Part shown: piece after piece, positions 47,800 through 60,870 of the stretch
Position numbering within the stretch: position 1 is the stretch's first letter
Layout of the letters: each line of letters starts with the position of its first letter
Origin: Trichopria drosophilae
Taxonomy: Eukaryota; Arthropoda; Insecta; Hymenoptera; Diapriidae
Assembly: GCA_030407085.1 (NCBI GenBank)
Contig: CM059587.1
Coordinates: 71,847,001 to 71,911,000, forward strand
Length of the DNA stretch: 64,000 bases
Direction of reading: 5' to 3'
Notes under the pieces: model-generated
What the model was told of the DNA's origin: nothing
Databases searched by the model: none
Seen by the model: only the letters and a program-made list of their open reading frames with translations
Made by a program: the position numbers and the translations under genes

Positions 47800-50240
47800 T
47801 ACAACTTTTAGAGAGTGCTAAATTCATTAAAGTATTAACTTAAGTAAGATCCTAAATTAATATTATAACTCTTTTTCGCCTTTGAGTAGAAAACCATTAT
47901 TTTAATTATAACCATTGTTATAACACTTCCAAAAATAACCTAGGAGATTCTAGAAACATATAAGACGCAATGTTCACTGTATGTAACGTAGAATATTGCA
48001 AACGTTTGCAATTTCAATTACAATTCTTGAATGTTGCTTCTATGTAAATATTCCGAGGTACAGCTGGTCTCATCTTATAATAACTTAAGTCAAGGATGAT
48101 GACGGCTCGTTTTCTTATTTTAACGTTTCTTCACCAAACACTCCACAGAAAGATAGAGAAAATTAATATCTGCCTTCTTTCCATAGTTTCATAAGAAAGA
48201 TGAAATAGAAGAAGTAAAATATTAAAATAAAAGAGGTCCTTAAAATGATTAGTTCTTGAAGCAATGAAATCATATGGCCAAATCGTAAACATTATTTTTA
48301 GCACCTTTGTCACAAAATGCTGTTACCTTATTTTATAAAGCGCAGAGTTTCAGAGATAAAATGAGTTTATGAAAGGGGATGATCAAATAAAAAAAATGTT
48401 TGGGATGATTAGTTAATAATTGACCCCCCGGATCGAACAATCGGACTTGTGGGATTTTAGTTGGCCTCGGGATTTGTTTGGCTCTAACTCGGCCATTTGT
48501 CCAAATTTTGAACTGAAATTTTAACTAAATACTTCTCATAGCATTCTGAGGATAATAATACAACCGAGAAAATATTTTAAAAATATATAACAATACTTTT
48601 TGCTTCCGGTAAACAGTGGATTATAAATGGATATTTTCAATTGCTACTGGAGCAATAATTTCATTACTAATGCATACTTTAGACAATGGTTTCTTATATT
48701 TTCGTGCATTTTTTATTGCGAATGGATCTCTCAACTTTTTTGGTGCGAGGAAAAATTCACAAAAAAAGAAACACCCCAAATTTTGTTCATTTCTTATTTC
48801 AAATGCGCCATATTGGTATTTGAAATAATTTAAATAATATTTTAACCATGCCAATCGCAAGACCATACTCGAAAAGGATGGGCCACTTTTAAGTCAATAT
48901 TAATCTTATTTCTCGTTGAGAATGAAGGTCGAAAATCAACAAAAAAATGTGCATGTTCCAGTAGGTGCACAATAACATCTTTTGAACTTGAAGTTCTATT
49001 TGAAATGCGTATACTCATTTACTCACTATGGTAATCCTGTCTTTGGTTGTACATGATGGATAACGACTGTTACATCACTTGGTTACAAACCCTAATCCAA
49101 AAGACTTAATCTAACTGCTGCCTGACAGGCAGGTGATGGCATTCTCTCGTTAAATATGCAGTATTTTCTGTATTTTAATTTCTTTATCTTAAATAAGTAC
49201 ATGATTTTAATGTGTTAACTTTTTCTGCTCATACCGCACTCCCCCCCCCCCTCCCCCATCATCGGACTTGTAATGCCCATAGATATAGAAAAAATTACAA
49301 TTAGTGTTGGCTTTCAGCACTAAATCGTCGTTAAATTGCAATAAAAATAAATCTTTTAGGCGTTATGGGACTTATTATTAAATGCATACGCAGCTTTCTT
49401 TAAAATCTTGAAAAAAGCATACACAAAAATGTTGTTAACGACTGATTCAAAATTGGAATAAAAGATACGTTTTTGGGGGGGTATTTATTGACAGATATTT
49501 AATAAAATCCATCACTTTTTGGCGCCAAGAACTCTTTATTCATATAATAAACTCCAAAATAACGTTTTTTATCACGGAGAAAGTAATGGTACGTTACATT
49601 TCAATATTTATTTATACAAAAGAAGAAATGGATGTATTTTACATTTTCTTTTGTATTTGTAATTACTTCTTTCTTTGGTTTTTTTAAAGTTCGTTAAGAC
49701 ATTGCGATTCTCGTACAATAGGACAACTACATGAAAATTTAACAAACGCACAACGCACAGTGGGGAATGACCTGTACAGCTTGGTTAAAATTACGATTAA
49801 GATGAAACTGCTCGGCCGATTCTGATTTATATCTATTTTTTATTATATTATTTCTGATTATATGTATTTTTGTTTAAATAAAGCCAATAAAATTTAGAAA
49901 AATATTGTCCTGTTAGATTTTTAAAAACTTCACACATCGCATTAAAAAAAGCATAAATATTAGTAAAATACGATTTTTTCGAAAATTGCTAGTCTAATTC
50001 TTCGGCTTCTTAATTTATTGCATTAAAAAATTGTTATTTGTCATAACATTGTATAGGTTCTAAGGTACGGAAATTACTTTTCTATGATATTTTAATGAAA
50101 TTATTGAGATTTTCCTCGTTATCTAGTATTTTACATGAAATCCAAATACAAATACCGATTAGAGTAGTTGAGAATTAGTCGAGATATATCTGGAAAAGCT
50201 GTTAAAGTTACAGTTAGTAACGTCACAAACTGGGTATATA
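47800..50240. other. Intergenic region upstream of ALLC
   Basis: No coding sequence recognised. It contains the poly-C tract and short frames around 48616-48866 that are open on both strands, as AT-rich DNA often is. No TATA or Inr could be assigned with confidence to ALLC. Confidence 0.5.
49244..49259. repeat. Poly-C tract
   Basis: CACTCCCCCCCCCCCCTCCC-type run, striking in such AT-rich DNA. Its length may be affected by sequencing slippage. Confidence 0.8.
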
Positions 50241-50250
50241 CATACAGTGT

Positions 50251-53200
50251 ATGACTACTGGATTTCCAGACGCTAACGGTACAAGATTCATATTTAATAA
50301 TAATGCGGAGGTTTTTACGATTTCAAAGCAGACGACCGATAATACCGGTTATTTCATCGCCTTCGTCCGCATATTTCCAGTTATTACACTCTTATCTTTT
50401 AGCGTACTTACGATGATGTCAAGTATTCTTTTAATATGATTTTCAGATGGGCGGCAAGATCCTGTTCGCTACTGATGACTTCTTCGCCGTTGCAGAGAAT
50501 CTACTAAAGGTAGCACTTTTTTTCTGGTTAACAATAATGATATTAAGTATTTATTTATATATATATTATTTATTTATCGAAGAATTCGGCATGGTGTACT
50601 TTCAGCATCATCCGTATAATTTACAATGGCGTTTAGAACAATGATCTTAAAAATTGTTTTAGCTTTCCTCTAATTTTTAGTGTAAAAATAATAATCAGAT
50701 TTTGTTATTTTAAGAATGACGAACCAAAATGGACGGAAGGGTTCACGGAGTTCGGAAAGTGGATGGACGGTTGGGAAACGAGAAGGAAACGAATTCCCGG
50801 TCACGACTGGACGATTATTGTCCTGGAGGAACCTTCTGAAATACATGGGATTCAAATCGATACTGCGTTTTTTACTGGAAATTTCGCACCTAGATTCTCG
50901 TTGCAAGCAGCCTATCTTAGAGAAGGTAGATTTTTATGTATGATTTTGAGAAATAAATTTGAACATCGGTCTAGGTGCCAATTATGTCTTATTTCTAATC
51001 ATGACAAAGGTCGGCATTCTAAGGTCGCAATAATCTTATTATATTTTACGATTTCAGATCCGGGCTACCTCCAAAATCGTGAGGAAAAGTTAGGATCAGC
51101 AGCGACAACAGATGAACTGCGCAAAGCAAATCTTTTGAAATCTGACGTAAGTGAACAATTGATGAACAAGGGCTCACTCCTTTGTGGCGAAGATGATTCA
51201 GAGTCTTGAATAATTGCAGAGAAGTTGAAAAGCATATGAAAACAATAAGTACTAATGTGTAATTATCGCGATATAATTCTGAGGATCTGCAGGGAAAGTG
51301 GCCAAAGGTTCGTTAACGAAGTTGATGGTTACTTCAGACAGAACTGTTTGTTTGATTAATGCTTGAAAAGACTAAATGCGATTGTTGGAGACCGAGGATT
51401 CGACGTCTAATTTTCATGAACGACACAAAGTGGTCTTCAGAAATATAAGTAAAGTTCCACACGGTTACAGTCTCACATAAAAGCCATTTTGGGCTATCAG
51501 AAAAATTGTATTCAGGTAAAAACTTCCTATTTCTAGAAATGGGAAACATTGGTACCAATGACCAAGCTTCGTGCAGGTTATTCGGAAACTAGAAAACACT
51601 ACTTCGAAATCAATGGTCCATATGACAGAAGATATACGCACCTTAGATTGAATATTTTTCCTGATGGTGGAATCGCCAGGTTACGTGTTTATGGAAACTT
51701 CGAGTCCACATTGATGGCCGACGGTCTGATTCCTCATTACCAGCAAGTAAAAGGAAAGAGTGTACAGTGTAGCAACGCTCATTATGGACATCCTGATAAT
51801 TTGTTCAAATTGACGCCACCTGTAAATATGGCCGACGGTTGGGAAACTGCAAGGAGAATGGACCGACCGCCCATGATAGCAGTCGATGACGCGGGGTTTT
51901 TACAGGTTGGTTCACTTTTTTTTCGCTAATTTATCTTTAGCCATGTAGGATCTTGTTTTTTTAATGAGACTGATTACATTAATAATGTAGGGTGTTAGAA
52001 AAATTCTAATTCATCCATTTCGGGTTAAGAAGATACTTGGTAAACACTCGTCGTCTTCCCTCATAATCATAGAATGGATTATTAAATATTTGTTAGTATT
52101 CTAGTCTATCTAATGATGATCCATTCGTCATCATAAGGCTGTTTTGAGTCATGTATATCGATTCCCTAGTTATGCTAGATTAAATTACTGACGAGCATCA
52201 GTATTTACAGAAAATAATCGATTTTTTATAGCGTGTTGATTGGGTCTAAATTTCAATTAAGGTTTAATTCAAATGGTAAAAATCGTTTGGTCTCAGGATT
52301 TTGTATGTAAGTTACGTATCTTTTTAGACCTTCAACGGGTACGTGTTTAGATTTTCATAGATGATGATGTACATCAATATCATCCGGTGTATTTTATACG
52401 ATGGGTAGATATTCTGAGTAGATATAGCAATTTGTTTCTGGCATTCTTCCAAGTTTTTGATGACGATTTACGAATATGTTTGCTTGGTATATCAGAGTCA
52501 AAGACTAGGTTTTGTTTTCTTTATTTCGATGAACTTTCTGGATGAAGATACACTTGATGATACGAGATTTAATGAAATGGGATTTTTTGTTTCTTGTAGT
52601 CCAATTAATTTAATTTGGCATTGTTACACTCAGATTGCATCTTCTTCAATCACTACTTTGGTTAAGTACAAGGAGACTCAGGACCCTAGATCTTATTTTC
52701 CGTAAAGCAGTGTTTACTTGTTGGGCCCTAACTATTAATTTGGTGAAAAGTTTCATCAAAAATTTAAATATATTTTAATGTCCTTATCAAAGAAAGTTCT
52801 GACTGTGGTAACTTTCACTTTCGGTAAATATTCAAATAATATTATAGTTACATTCCAACTGTTTATTCTTTCATGCTATTGTGTGCAGAAGTTCTGTTGA
52901 AGTTGAAGGTCTTTGGTGAAGTTTTAATGGTTTTTACCTTATTCCGGGAGTTTCAAAGTCAAATATGGATCTTGTTCATGACATTCGACACTGTCAACCC
53001 AAAATAGAAGTCCCGATATTTTTGAAATTGATTTGCAATGTACCATGAAATTCTGGAAGGAAAGTGGTTGCTGCTTTCGGCTTTGATTAGTCTGAGAAGC
53101 TCTACATGTAATTTGAGCCCCTCTTATCGACAACTTTGTGCACTCTAGCTTCTAATAGTATTAATTTACCATGTACTTCACTAGATGGATCTATATACAA

Positions 53201-56200
53201 TTATCGAAACTTTTTATAGCTTCATTTGCAAAATATCTTTTTTTTTGCCTTTTATCGGGAGTACAATAATACACGAGTAATATTTCAGTATTTATAAATC
53301 GTATTTAAAACGCATTAAAAAATGTTAAATAATTAAAAAATTATGGATGATTTATAATGGAATATTTTTTAAATTATTTTAGGTTCCAGGAAAAGAATGG
53401 GCAATTTTTAGATTGGAAGGGGAGGTGTTCATTAGTCGCATCGAAATCGATACGACGCATTTCAAAGGCAACTGCCCTGATAATGTGAAACTGGAAGGTA
53501 CCTTAATAATAAACGGAGAAAGTATAGAAGACGCAAAGTGGAAGCCAATTTTGCACGTCACTAAGGTATAAAAATAAAATTTGATTGTCTCTGATTTTTA
53601 TGTTTAAGGGTTACATTTATTGTTGACAGGTTTGAGGTTTTACATTATATTTTGAGGATGTGTCCCTGAATTTTTTACAGCATCAACATTCTAAGCTATT
53701 TCTAAAAGATTTTCTGTTTATATACTGTAGAGTCCCGGTATATTTACCCCATTGGTTCCTCGCCTTCTCGTCCCGTCTCGTTATATTTACCAAAAGAAGG
53801 GGAGGGCCGATTCTCCCACTCTCGTCAGTCGTATTATGTTCGCGACGTCACTGCAGGCCCTTCCTCAGGCCGCAGCCCGCAAGGTGGGGGCAAAAGAAAG
53901 CGGCGAAAGGTAAATATAACGAAACAGAAGAGGGAAAATGTGCTGGGACGTAAATATAGTGAGATGAAATTATACCGGGACTCTATTGTACATTTTGGAG
54001 ACTTTACTTTGTACTATTCAAAACAGAAACCTTAAAATGTATAATTGATAAATATTTTTTACACTTATTTCATAAAATATTAGAATAGTAGTTTATTTTA
54101 AAGTTCCATGACGCATATACATATTACATATTTAGGAACAAATAATTTGAAAAAATATTAATTTTAAAATTACTGGTAGAAATCATAGAGAAGTTTGCAT
54201 TAGTACTGAATATTTTCAAATCCGCTGATAACAAAATTGAAATTATACTTCAAAACTGGAAAATAGCAGATACCAAATTTGAATTTTGGCATCATATTTG
54301 TTACCCTGGGTTTTTCGGGGTCGCTGATTCTGAACGTGAAGAATAAATATAAAAATTTGGTTGCTGTCTGAACTCTCTGTACTTTTATGTATATGGTTTG
54401 AAATATTTATTTCAAATAACAAGTTCTAAGATACTCACATAGATTTTAAACTTTAGTTCTATATTTCACGGTGTATTTTGGGTCAAATTTAAAATTCGTA
54501 CTCTTCCAAACAAAAGAATGACGGTGATTAACAGATATGTCCCTAGCAACCATATTTTAGGTTTTAACAACCAAGGTATTTTTTCTGTGTAGTGAATTTG
54601 AAACCTATTTTATTTTATACATACTGTAGATTAATTATATATGAATGTCCACCAAATTTTTTAGGAATACATGTATAGAAAAAAGGAATAGTTGATTGAA
54701 TTATTCGAAAAGTACTCTTTAGAATAATAGTTAATTTAATGATGTTAAGAATATGTTCAATAGTTGTAGTAAATATTTGACTATTATTTCACAATCTGAA
54801 AAAAGTAATAGGATAGAGTGAAATGAAAAGGCCACATTTCAGCTTTTTACAGTATAAAATTTCTGATTTAAAACTTTTGCGTTCAGCTTTTTATCTGACT
54901 CGACGTCAAACCTACCTGGATTATATCATTCACAGATTATATGAGGATTGAACTGTAAGTGCTCCTCGAAAGCACTCCAAGTGAGTTTTTTTAACACTCC
55001 TTGGTGGGGTAAAAGAGTCACTTTCCAATTAAGGCAATACAAGTTAGCAATTTTTATTTTTTCGTGTTTTTTCTTTATTTATTGGACAAATAACATGATT
55101 AAATATTATTTTATGAGTTTTAAACTAACCTTACGTGAACGGCTTTCTTATCTTTCTATTCTTTTTTACCCCACCATCGTCATTTTTGCAAAACAGTATA
55201 TTATCAACCAAGGACAAAATTATGGATATTTCGCCCGTGTTCCATGCGATATTTTTTAATGCGACGGGGACTCGATAGCTATTTGTGACCCAAGATTTCG
55301 TTGAAGGGCGCAAAATGGAGTTTTACGCTCGGAGTGGTAAAAAGTTATTAATAATGTGGAAATCGCACTCAAACAAATTCTTACTAAATTTTACTTCTTT
55401 TGCACTACTCAATGTGTTTTAATTGGTCCTGAACGGATTTATATTAGTTGCAATTATGACCGTAACCCAGGTAGAAATTGGCGGAGCAAAACCTCGGCTA
55501 GGTACTGACCCAATACTGGTACCTGGTACTGATTAACGAAAATGTGTCAGTACTGGAATTAACATCAGCAAAGTAATGACCTAGTACTGCCGGCCAGTAC
55601 TCTTTTCGGTATTGACAGATTACTGATCGCCGGAATAATTCAGTACTAACACAGTACTGATTGCCAGTACTGTTGTAGGTATGAAATGATTACTGACTGC
55701 CGAAACAAATCACTACCGACTCAATACTGACCACCAGTACTGTTTTCGGAATTAAATGACTACCGACCTCCGGAACAAGTCAGTACTGAAATATTACTGG
55801 CTACCAGTACTGTTGTTAGTGTGAAATGATTACTGTCCGTCGGAGCAAATTAGTACTGACAGAGTACTGACTTCCAGAACTGTTCTAGATATAAAATGAT
55901 TACCCAGGTAGAAATTTCGTAGCTCGCCAGAGTTAACCACCGGCGGAGTACTGACCAAGTACTGATTTTCGGATAGGAATTAGTACTGTCTGCACCACTG
56001 GAAAAGTACTGACCCAGTACTAACAAACAGTATTGGTACACGGAGTCGAGACAGTACTGTACTGACTTCCGTACCATATCAGTAATGACCAAGTACTGGC
56101 ATCAGTAGTCGTGATCATGAATTAATCAAGTACTGACAATCGGAGTAGATCAGTACCGACAAGATACTGCCGCTCAGTACTGACATTCGGAGTCAAGTCA

Positions 56201-58267
56201 GTACTGGCTTCGGTACTATATCAGTATTGACCCCGTACTAAAAATCAGTGATGGTGTTCGAAACGAAACTAATATTAAGATAATTCGATTCGATATAATT
56301 TGTAGTCAAATTACTTTCAAAATATACATTTTTTCGAATAATAAATACACAAACGTGATGTTCTATATAAAAGTCAAATACATTAGTAATATGAAATACA
56401 AGGATAAAATAGTAGACGTCAGATTTATGACAGTTCTAGACGTATTACTAACAATATAAGGGAAACAATGAGATACAGATTATTATACTTTACGATAGAT
56501 AGAAAAAAACATTATATGTTTATATATTATTAATCTGACAAATGTTATAATATTAAAATTATTAAGACCATGAAAATTTCTTAACCGTCGGGTGCTTTAA
56601 ATTTATTAGTAAAGTTTTACATCTTGTTGCGCATATGGGCATCAATGGTCTCGAAAGCATTTCTAGTCAGTACTGGTCCATTATTAATTTCGAACTGGCA
56701 ACTAATTCAGTACTGATTTCCAGTACTGCCGTGCAGTACTAGTCCAGTGCTACTCTACTCCGGCAATCAGTACTGGACAGCGTTACATTCCGGTGTTGGC
56801 CTATTACCAGCACAGTACTGGCGGCCTGTACTGCAACTCCGACAGCCAGTGCTATGTCAGTACCATGTCAGTACTATTCCGGTACTCATTTCTACCTGGG
56901 AAAGGAGTTACATGAACTAAAAACGTAGCTTTGCCAAAAATCAACTAAACATCAATAAACATAATAACTTCATTGTTAAATTCCATTCCTCGAACTATCT
57001 TTAAATACAAATTTCGTTGAGAATCTGTTGAAACACATTCACTAGTTAAAAGGTAGTCGAACTGAATATTATTCTGGTTATTTTTTATTGGAACTATCGT
57101 CGCTTACTTTTTATTATATTAAAATCTTGATCTTCAATCATTCAGAATACTGGATATATTTATGTTACTTTAACTGTTAATCATTAAGTTAAATAAAAAT
57201 GATAAAATTTACAACAGCCACAGAGTTATCCTAATTAAAAGAGTAGGTTTTCTAGTTATCGATGGTTGAATTTGTCATTTTTTTTGTTAGATATTTTTTT
57301 TTTTTTAGCCAGTGCCGGACAAATTTAAAAATTGAACATCACCTGTGTATTAAGTACAGTTTATTCCCAATTAATAAATACATATTTTTATTTTACGTTC
57401 ATTTCAAAAACAAGTAAATATATTTTAAATATTTATCAAAAATACACGAATAATTTTAATATAAAATCCAAATGACATTTTTATCACACTCTACTGTATT
57501 TTTATTTATTTTAAACAAAGTACTGTTATATATAAGGGAATATCGTAAGAATTAGTATTAAAACTATAGTTTAGAGCCAATTGGTATTTATATGTTACGA
57601 ATATCGAATAGATATAAAAGCTTTGCGATAGCACCTTCGTTAGAATTGTAAATTATCTACGAATGTTTCATCCAAAATCAAGAATTTTTTGTTATTTTTG
57701 TTTTATATCCCGGCCTTTCTTGCCCTCTGAGGAGCGCTGAAACCAAGAAATAGATCCCAAAGATATATAGTTTTTCGTGGAAATTTTGCGTGACAAGTGT
57801 CATTAATTCTTTTAACACCACTATCAGCTATCGGAGAAAATCTTGCAATTGTTAAACTCCACGAAAGAAAAATTCAAGAGTTACTTCCATCTATTTCTAG
57901 AAAATCGAATGACCGATATTTTAACCGAAATTAAATAACGTATTTTTTTATTTTTATATTTTACTATTTAGTTGATAATGTGGCGGTCTGATAAATATTT
58001 TCATACAACTAAAACTTTCTACCAAATTGTTGAAATTCTTCTCAAAAATAAATGAAATTCATGATAATTAAATTAAAAAATATATCATAATTAATACTAT
58101 TTACACATTAAATTTTTCAGTTAATGCCCAATCAAAGCAATGGACTGAAGCATCCGTATGGAGAGGTTATGAAAAATCCGGTTAATTACGTAAAAGTGAC
58201 TATTGCTCCCGATGGCGGAATAGCCAGATTGCGACTTTTCGTCATCATTCCAGAGGTGCGGTATTGA
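50251..58267 (+). CDS. ALLC: Allantoicase, seven exons
   Basis: Allantoicase (EC 3.5.3.4) hydrolyses allantoate to ureidoglycolate and urea in uric acid breakdown. Exons are 50251-50310 (least certain), 50447-50509, 50715-50925, 51058-51146, 51537-51905, 53383-53565 and 58121-58267, joined in frame to 373 aa. Family blocks in order are [20 protein letters not shown] (22-41), [20 protein letters not shown] (54-73), LVPMTKL (146-152), [13 protein letters not shown] (182-194), [15 protein letters not shown] (239-253), [21 protein letters not shown], and a second [10 protein letters not shown] near the end. The protein thus has the two jelly-roll allantoicase repeats, both intact. Exon 1 is inferred from phase and a resemblance to FxxLxxLAxE..GGK starts; its donor (GAG then GTTTTT) is weak. 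Intron 6 is about 4.6 kb and carries at least two transposons. The end GAG-GTGCGGTAT-TGA may be read through, or GTGCGG may be a donor to a later exon. Confidence 0.93.
53725..53988. mobile_element. ~264-bp MITE in ALLC intron 6, pogo/Tigger-like ends
   Basis: The left end CTGTAGAGTCCCGGTATATT and the right end (complement CAATAGAGTCCCGGTATAAT) are inverted and bordered by TA. The interior is much more GC-rich than the rest of the intron (TCGTCCCGTCTCG, CCGCAGCCCGCAAGGTGG), and an open frame in it is compositional only. Confidence 0.7.
54230..54350. repeat. Single diverged GGCGGATCC-family module in ALLC intron 6
   Basis: GTTTTTCGGGGTCGCTGATT at 54310 matches the start of the module; the GGCGGATCC part is lost. 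Confidence 0.4.
55466..56900. mobile_element. ~1.4-kb TIR element with AGTACTG-based array, in ALLC intron 6
   Basis: CCCAGGTAGAAAT at 55466 is inverted at 56888-56900. Another left-type end (ACCCAGGTAGAAATTTCG) sits at 55902, implying nesting or a duplicated end. The interior contains dozens of AGTACTG/CAGTACT words, each centred on the palindrome AGTACT, with irregular spacing, except for a plain AT-rich stretch at about 56270-56660. The termini match the 44282 element. Confidence 0.75.
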
Positions 58268-58790
58268 TTGCTCAAATTTGAGTTTTACTAGTTCGTGCAA
58301 CTATGGATGCAAAGATCCAAATTGAATATCGACTGTAAATAAATTGACAACGATGACGCACGAGGCTCGAAATGTACATGATCTGCGTCGTCGACTTTCG
58401 TTCAGAGTAAGAAAGTACACAGTTTGTGACATAAATACTTCATGCGTACAGACACGCGTGCACTGTCACTTTTGCATTTATGACGTAGAGGTTTAAAGTC
58501 CAAGGAATCGAAAGTAAAATAATGATGGTGCTAACGCTTATTTTCTTCTCGAAACAGAAACATTTTTTAGTCGGGTGTCAACATTGTTTGAAAATTGCAT
58601 CCTTTCGAAAAATGCGTCATTGATCAAGAATGCAATTGGTAATTAATTCGATTGCAATATCTTAAACAATTTTTACCCTAGAGATGGTGAAAATTTTGAC
58701 AAATGAGTGACAGGGTCTATTATGGATTAGATTAATGATGCATACGAAATTTTTCTGTGGGATTTACTTTCGATTACTCTGATATACTAA

Positions 58791-59009
58791 TTTTTACGTT
58801 GGCATCCGATCACGGAGGAAATTTTTAGAAAGGGTGTTAATGATACCTTGGGTAACGTCACCGAAGTCAATGGCATGGAATCTGTAATTGCGGAGCAAAA
58901 TCTTGATGTCATCGTCGACATCGATACCGAGACTGGTTTTCTACTCGATTCAAGTATTATAATTGTATTTTTTACTATATTCGACATGAGTAAAAACAAA
59001 ACGCGATAA
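58791..59009 (+). other. Unassigned open segment, possible coding exon
   Basis: A plus-strand frame is open from 58791 to the TAA at 59007-59009 with a plausible coding appearance: ITEEIFRKGVNDTLGNVTEV, then NGMESVIAEQNLDVIVDIDT and ETGFLLDSS, followed by a hydrophobic stretch (IIIVFFTIF) and a basic end. It lacks an early ATG. An acceptor-like TTTTTAG at 58822-58828 could start an exon at 58829. The opposite strand is also open but serine/threonine-rich, as expected for a shadow of an acidic frame. It is not recognised as any family. Confidence 0.25.
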
Positions 59010-59833
59010 CATGTCGAAAGTACAATTTTTGCGTCATTAAATCGACAGAATTTTGACGAAATTCGAACCTACCGAGAAATGCATTTATTTTATTTCATCG
59101 TTCTTATGTATTTTATGGTGAATAACTTTGAAACTTTTGTGAATAAAAAAGTTACAACCGATATTCCTGTTTTGTTAATCCAGTAACAAAAATGGAAATT
59201 CCCAGCACGTAAGCAAACTCAATCAAATAAAGACGTACATGAAGAAAAACGTAAACCTAATAATGAATGCATACTATCATGACTCGTAAATAAGAGACAA
59301 ATTGTGTCTGAAGTAACTTTCTTTCGATTTATGGAAAATTAACTCCGGATATTTCCATTCCCTCATTAACTTGATTGACGCGATCGAATCACGCTGCGGA
59401 ACAATGACCTCGAATCCTCCCTCGCGCAAAAATAAAGATAAAACAGTTGGAAAGATCAAAGAATAGGGAAGAATGGGGTCATGTACCGAATAATGCGTTC
59501 AGACATTTTTGGTTCGATGTCTTCGACTTCTTCAATTTAGCAAATGAAGACGTTTACTTTCTTTTGGAATATTTATTGATGTGTGTCTTAGCAAGTTTCG
59601 AGTGTTCACTGAAATGTATCAAAAAATGTCACTATAATTTGTATGTATTTTGTTTTCTTCTGTGTATACATCAGAATTATTAAATACTTAATATTAGTTA
59701 AACTAAAATAGTGTTATTTTTTAAATAATTTTGTTATTTTTATTTACGACTTTGAATTTTTGTTGTTTCCGAAAGATGTGATTATTCCTTATCATGATTT
59801 TGACACTTACACTGTCATATTCACAAATCTTAG

Positions 59834-59935
59834 GCTAAATCTGCAAATAATGAACATCGGGAGTCACATGGGCCAGCATCGGAGTCCGCAGAACCGTGTG
59901 ATTTAATTTTACTCCTCATTCAACAAAATTTTTAA
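59834..59935 (+). CDS. Candidate terminal exon, possibly an alternative last exon of allantoicase
   Basis: After an acceptor-like CAAATCTTAG the plus strand is open for 33 codons to TAA (AKSANNEHRESHGPASESAE, then PCDLILLLIQQNF). The segment is much less AT-rich than its flanks. Its phase (0) fits the possible donor at the end of ALLC exon 7 (GAG then GTGCGG, 58256). That join would give allantoicase a C-terminal tail in place of Val-Arg-Tyr-stop. The peptide itself is not recognised and the donor is weak, so this could also belong to another transcript or be chance. Confidence 0.25.
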   Translation, partial: AKSANNEHRESHGPASESAEPCDLILLLIQQNF

Positions 59936-60263
59936 TAATATACTATATAATTTTTTTTTAGTATCAGTATATTTTTATTAAAATATTTAACTGAAAGATA
60001 CAAAAATTTATATAATTTTGATACGTTACATGTGAAATACAAAATCTTACAGTAGCTTAAGAAATTAAATTTGTTCTGTTACTTTAGTATAGTTTCGTTA
60101 AAATGTGCATAACTTTTTCAGCATGAAACATGACCGTCTAAACGAAATAATAAACGATCCTTCTTATATTTAAAAGTGTATTACATATCGAAAAAAAGAT
60201 GTGCTCCTAAATTAAAAGTAAATGGCAACAAGTCGAAAAGTTTTACACCTATTTTTCAATAAG

Positions 60264-60870
60264 ACTGCAAAAACGGGTGTCTTATTTTGAGACACTTTCG
60301 TCCTCACATTTAAGATGTTTTTGGGTGTCGATGCTAGATGTGTCTTCAATCGCCATCTGAATGCACTGCTTGATAGTTGATACATAACCTAAAAGTTTTT
60401 GATATTTATATGAAAATGGATCAACATTTGTGTTCTGTTTGCAATTTTCGGGCTAATTGCTTAATTATTTGTGATGTGATTTTATATCGATTAATGCACA
60501 CAATAATAAACCGTTGGAATCTCATAAACCGAACAACGGCACATCTACAGAATAGGGTACGTAACTTTTATCAAGACGTCGCTTCGAGTCCACAGTTGCC
60601 GAATATTCACGAAGATACTCGAATCGGCAATGTGTCTTGCAAGTGTCTCAACACATAAATGTCTTAAAGTAGCTAAAATGCTATTACATGTCTCAGATTA
60701 TAAGACACAAAAATGTCTTATTTACGATCGATGGACGCAAATAATGTCTCAAATCTTGAGATACTTTACAACGAAAACTCATATATATTAAGACGTTTAT
60801 TCTGAAAAGACATTTTTGAAGTGTCTAATGTCTTCAAATAAGACATTTAGAAGACACGAATTTTTGCAGT
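60264..60870. mobile_element. ~607-bp MITE with ACTGCAAAAA ends and GTGTCTTA words
   Basis: ACTGCAAAAACGGGTGTCTT at 60264 is matched by the complement ACTGCAAAAATTCGTGTCTT at 60870. Near both ends are repeats of TGTCTTA/TAAGACA and TGTCTCA. The centre (about 60370-60560) is different sequence and encloses a short, unrecognised ORF. Confidence 0.7.

Noticed and set aside
52457..52705. 82-codon frame in ALLC intron 5
   Set aside because: Intronic position, no recognisable motif, and the flanking allantoicase exons join in frame without it.
53660..53953. 97-codon frame in ALLC intron 6
   Set aside because: It lies almost wholly inside a GC-rich MITE; the openness follows from composition.
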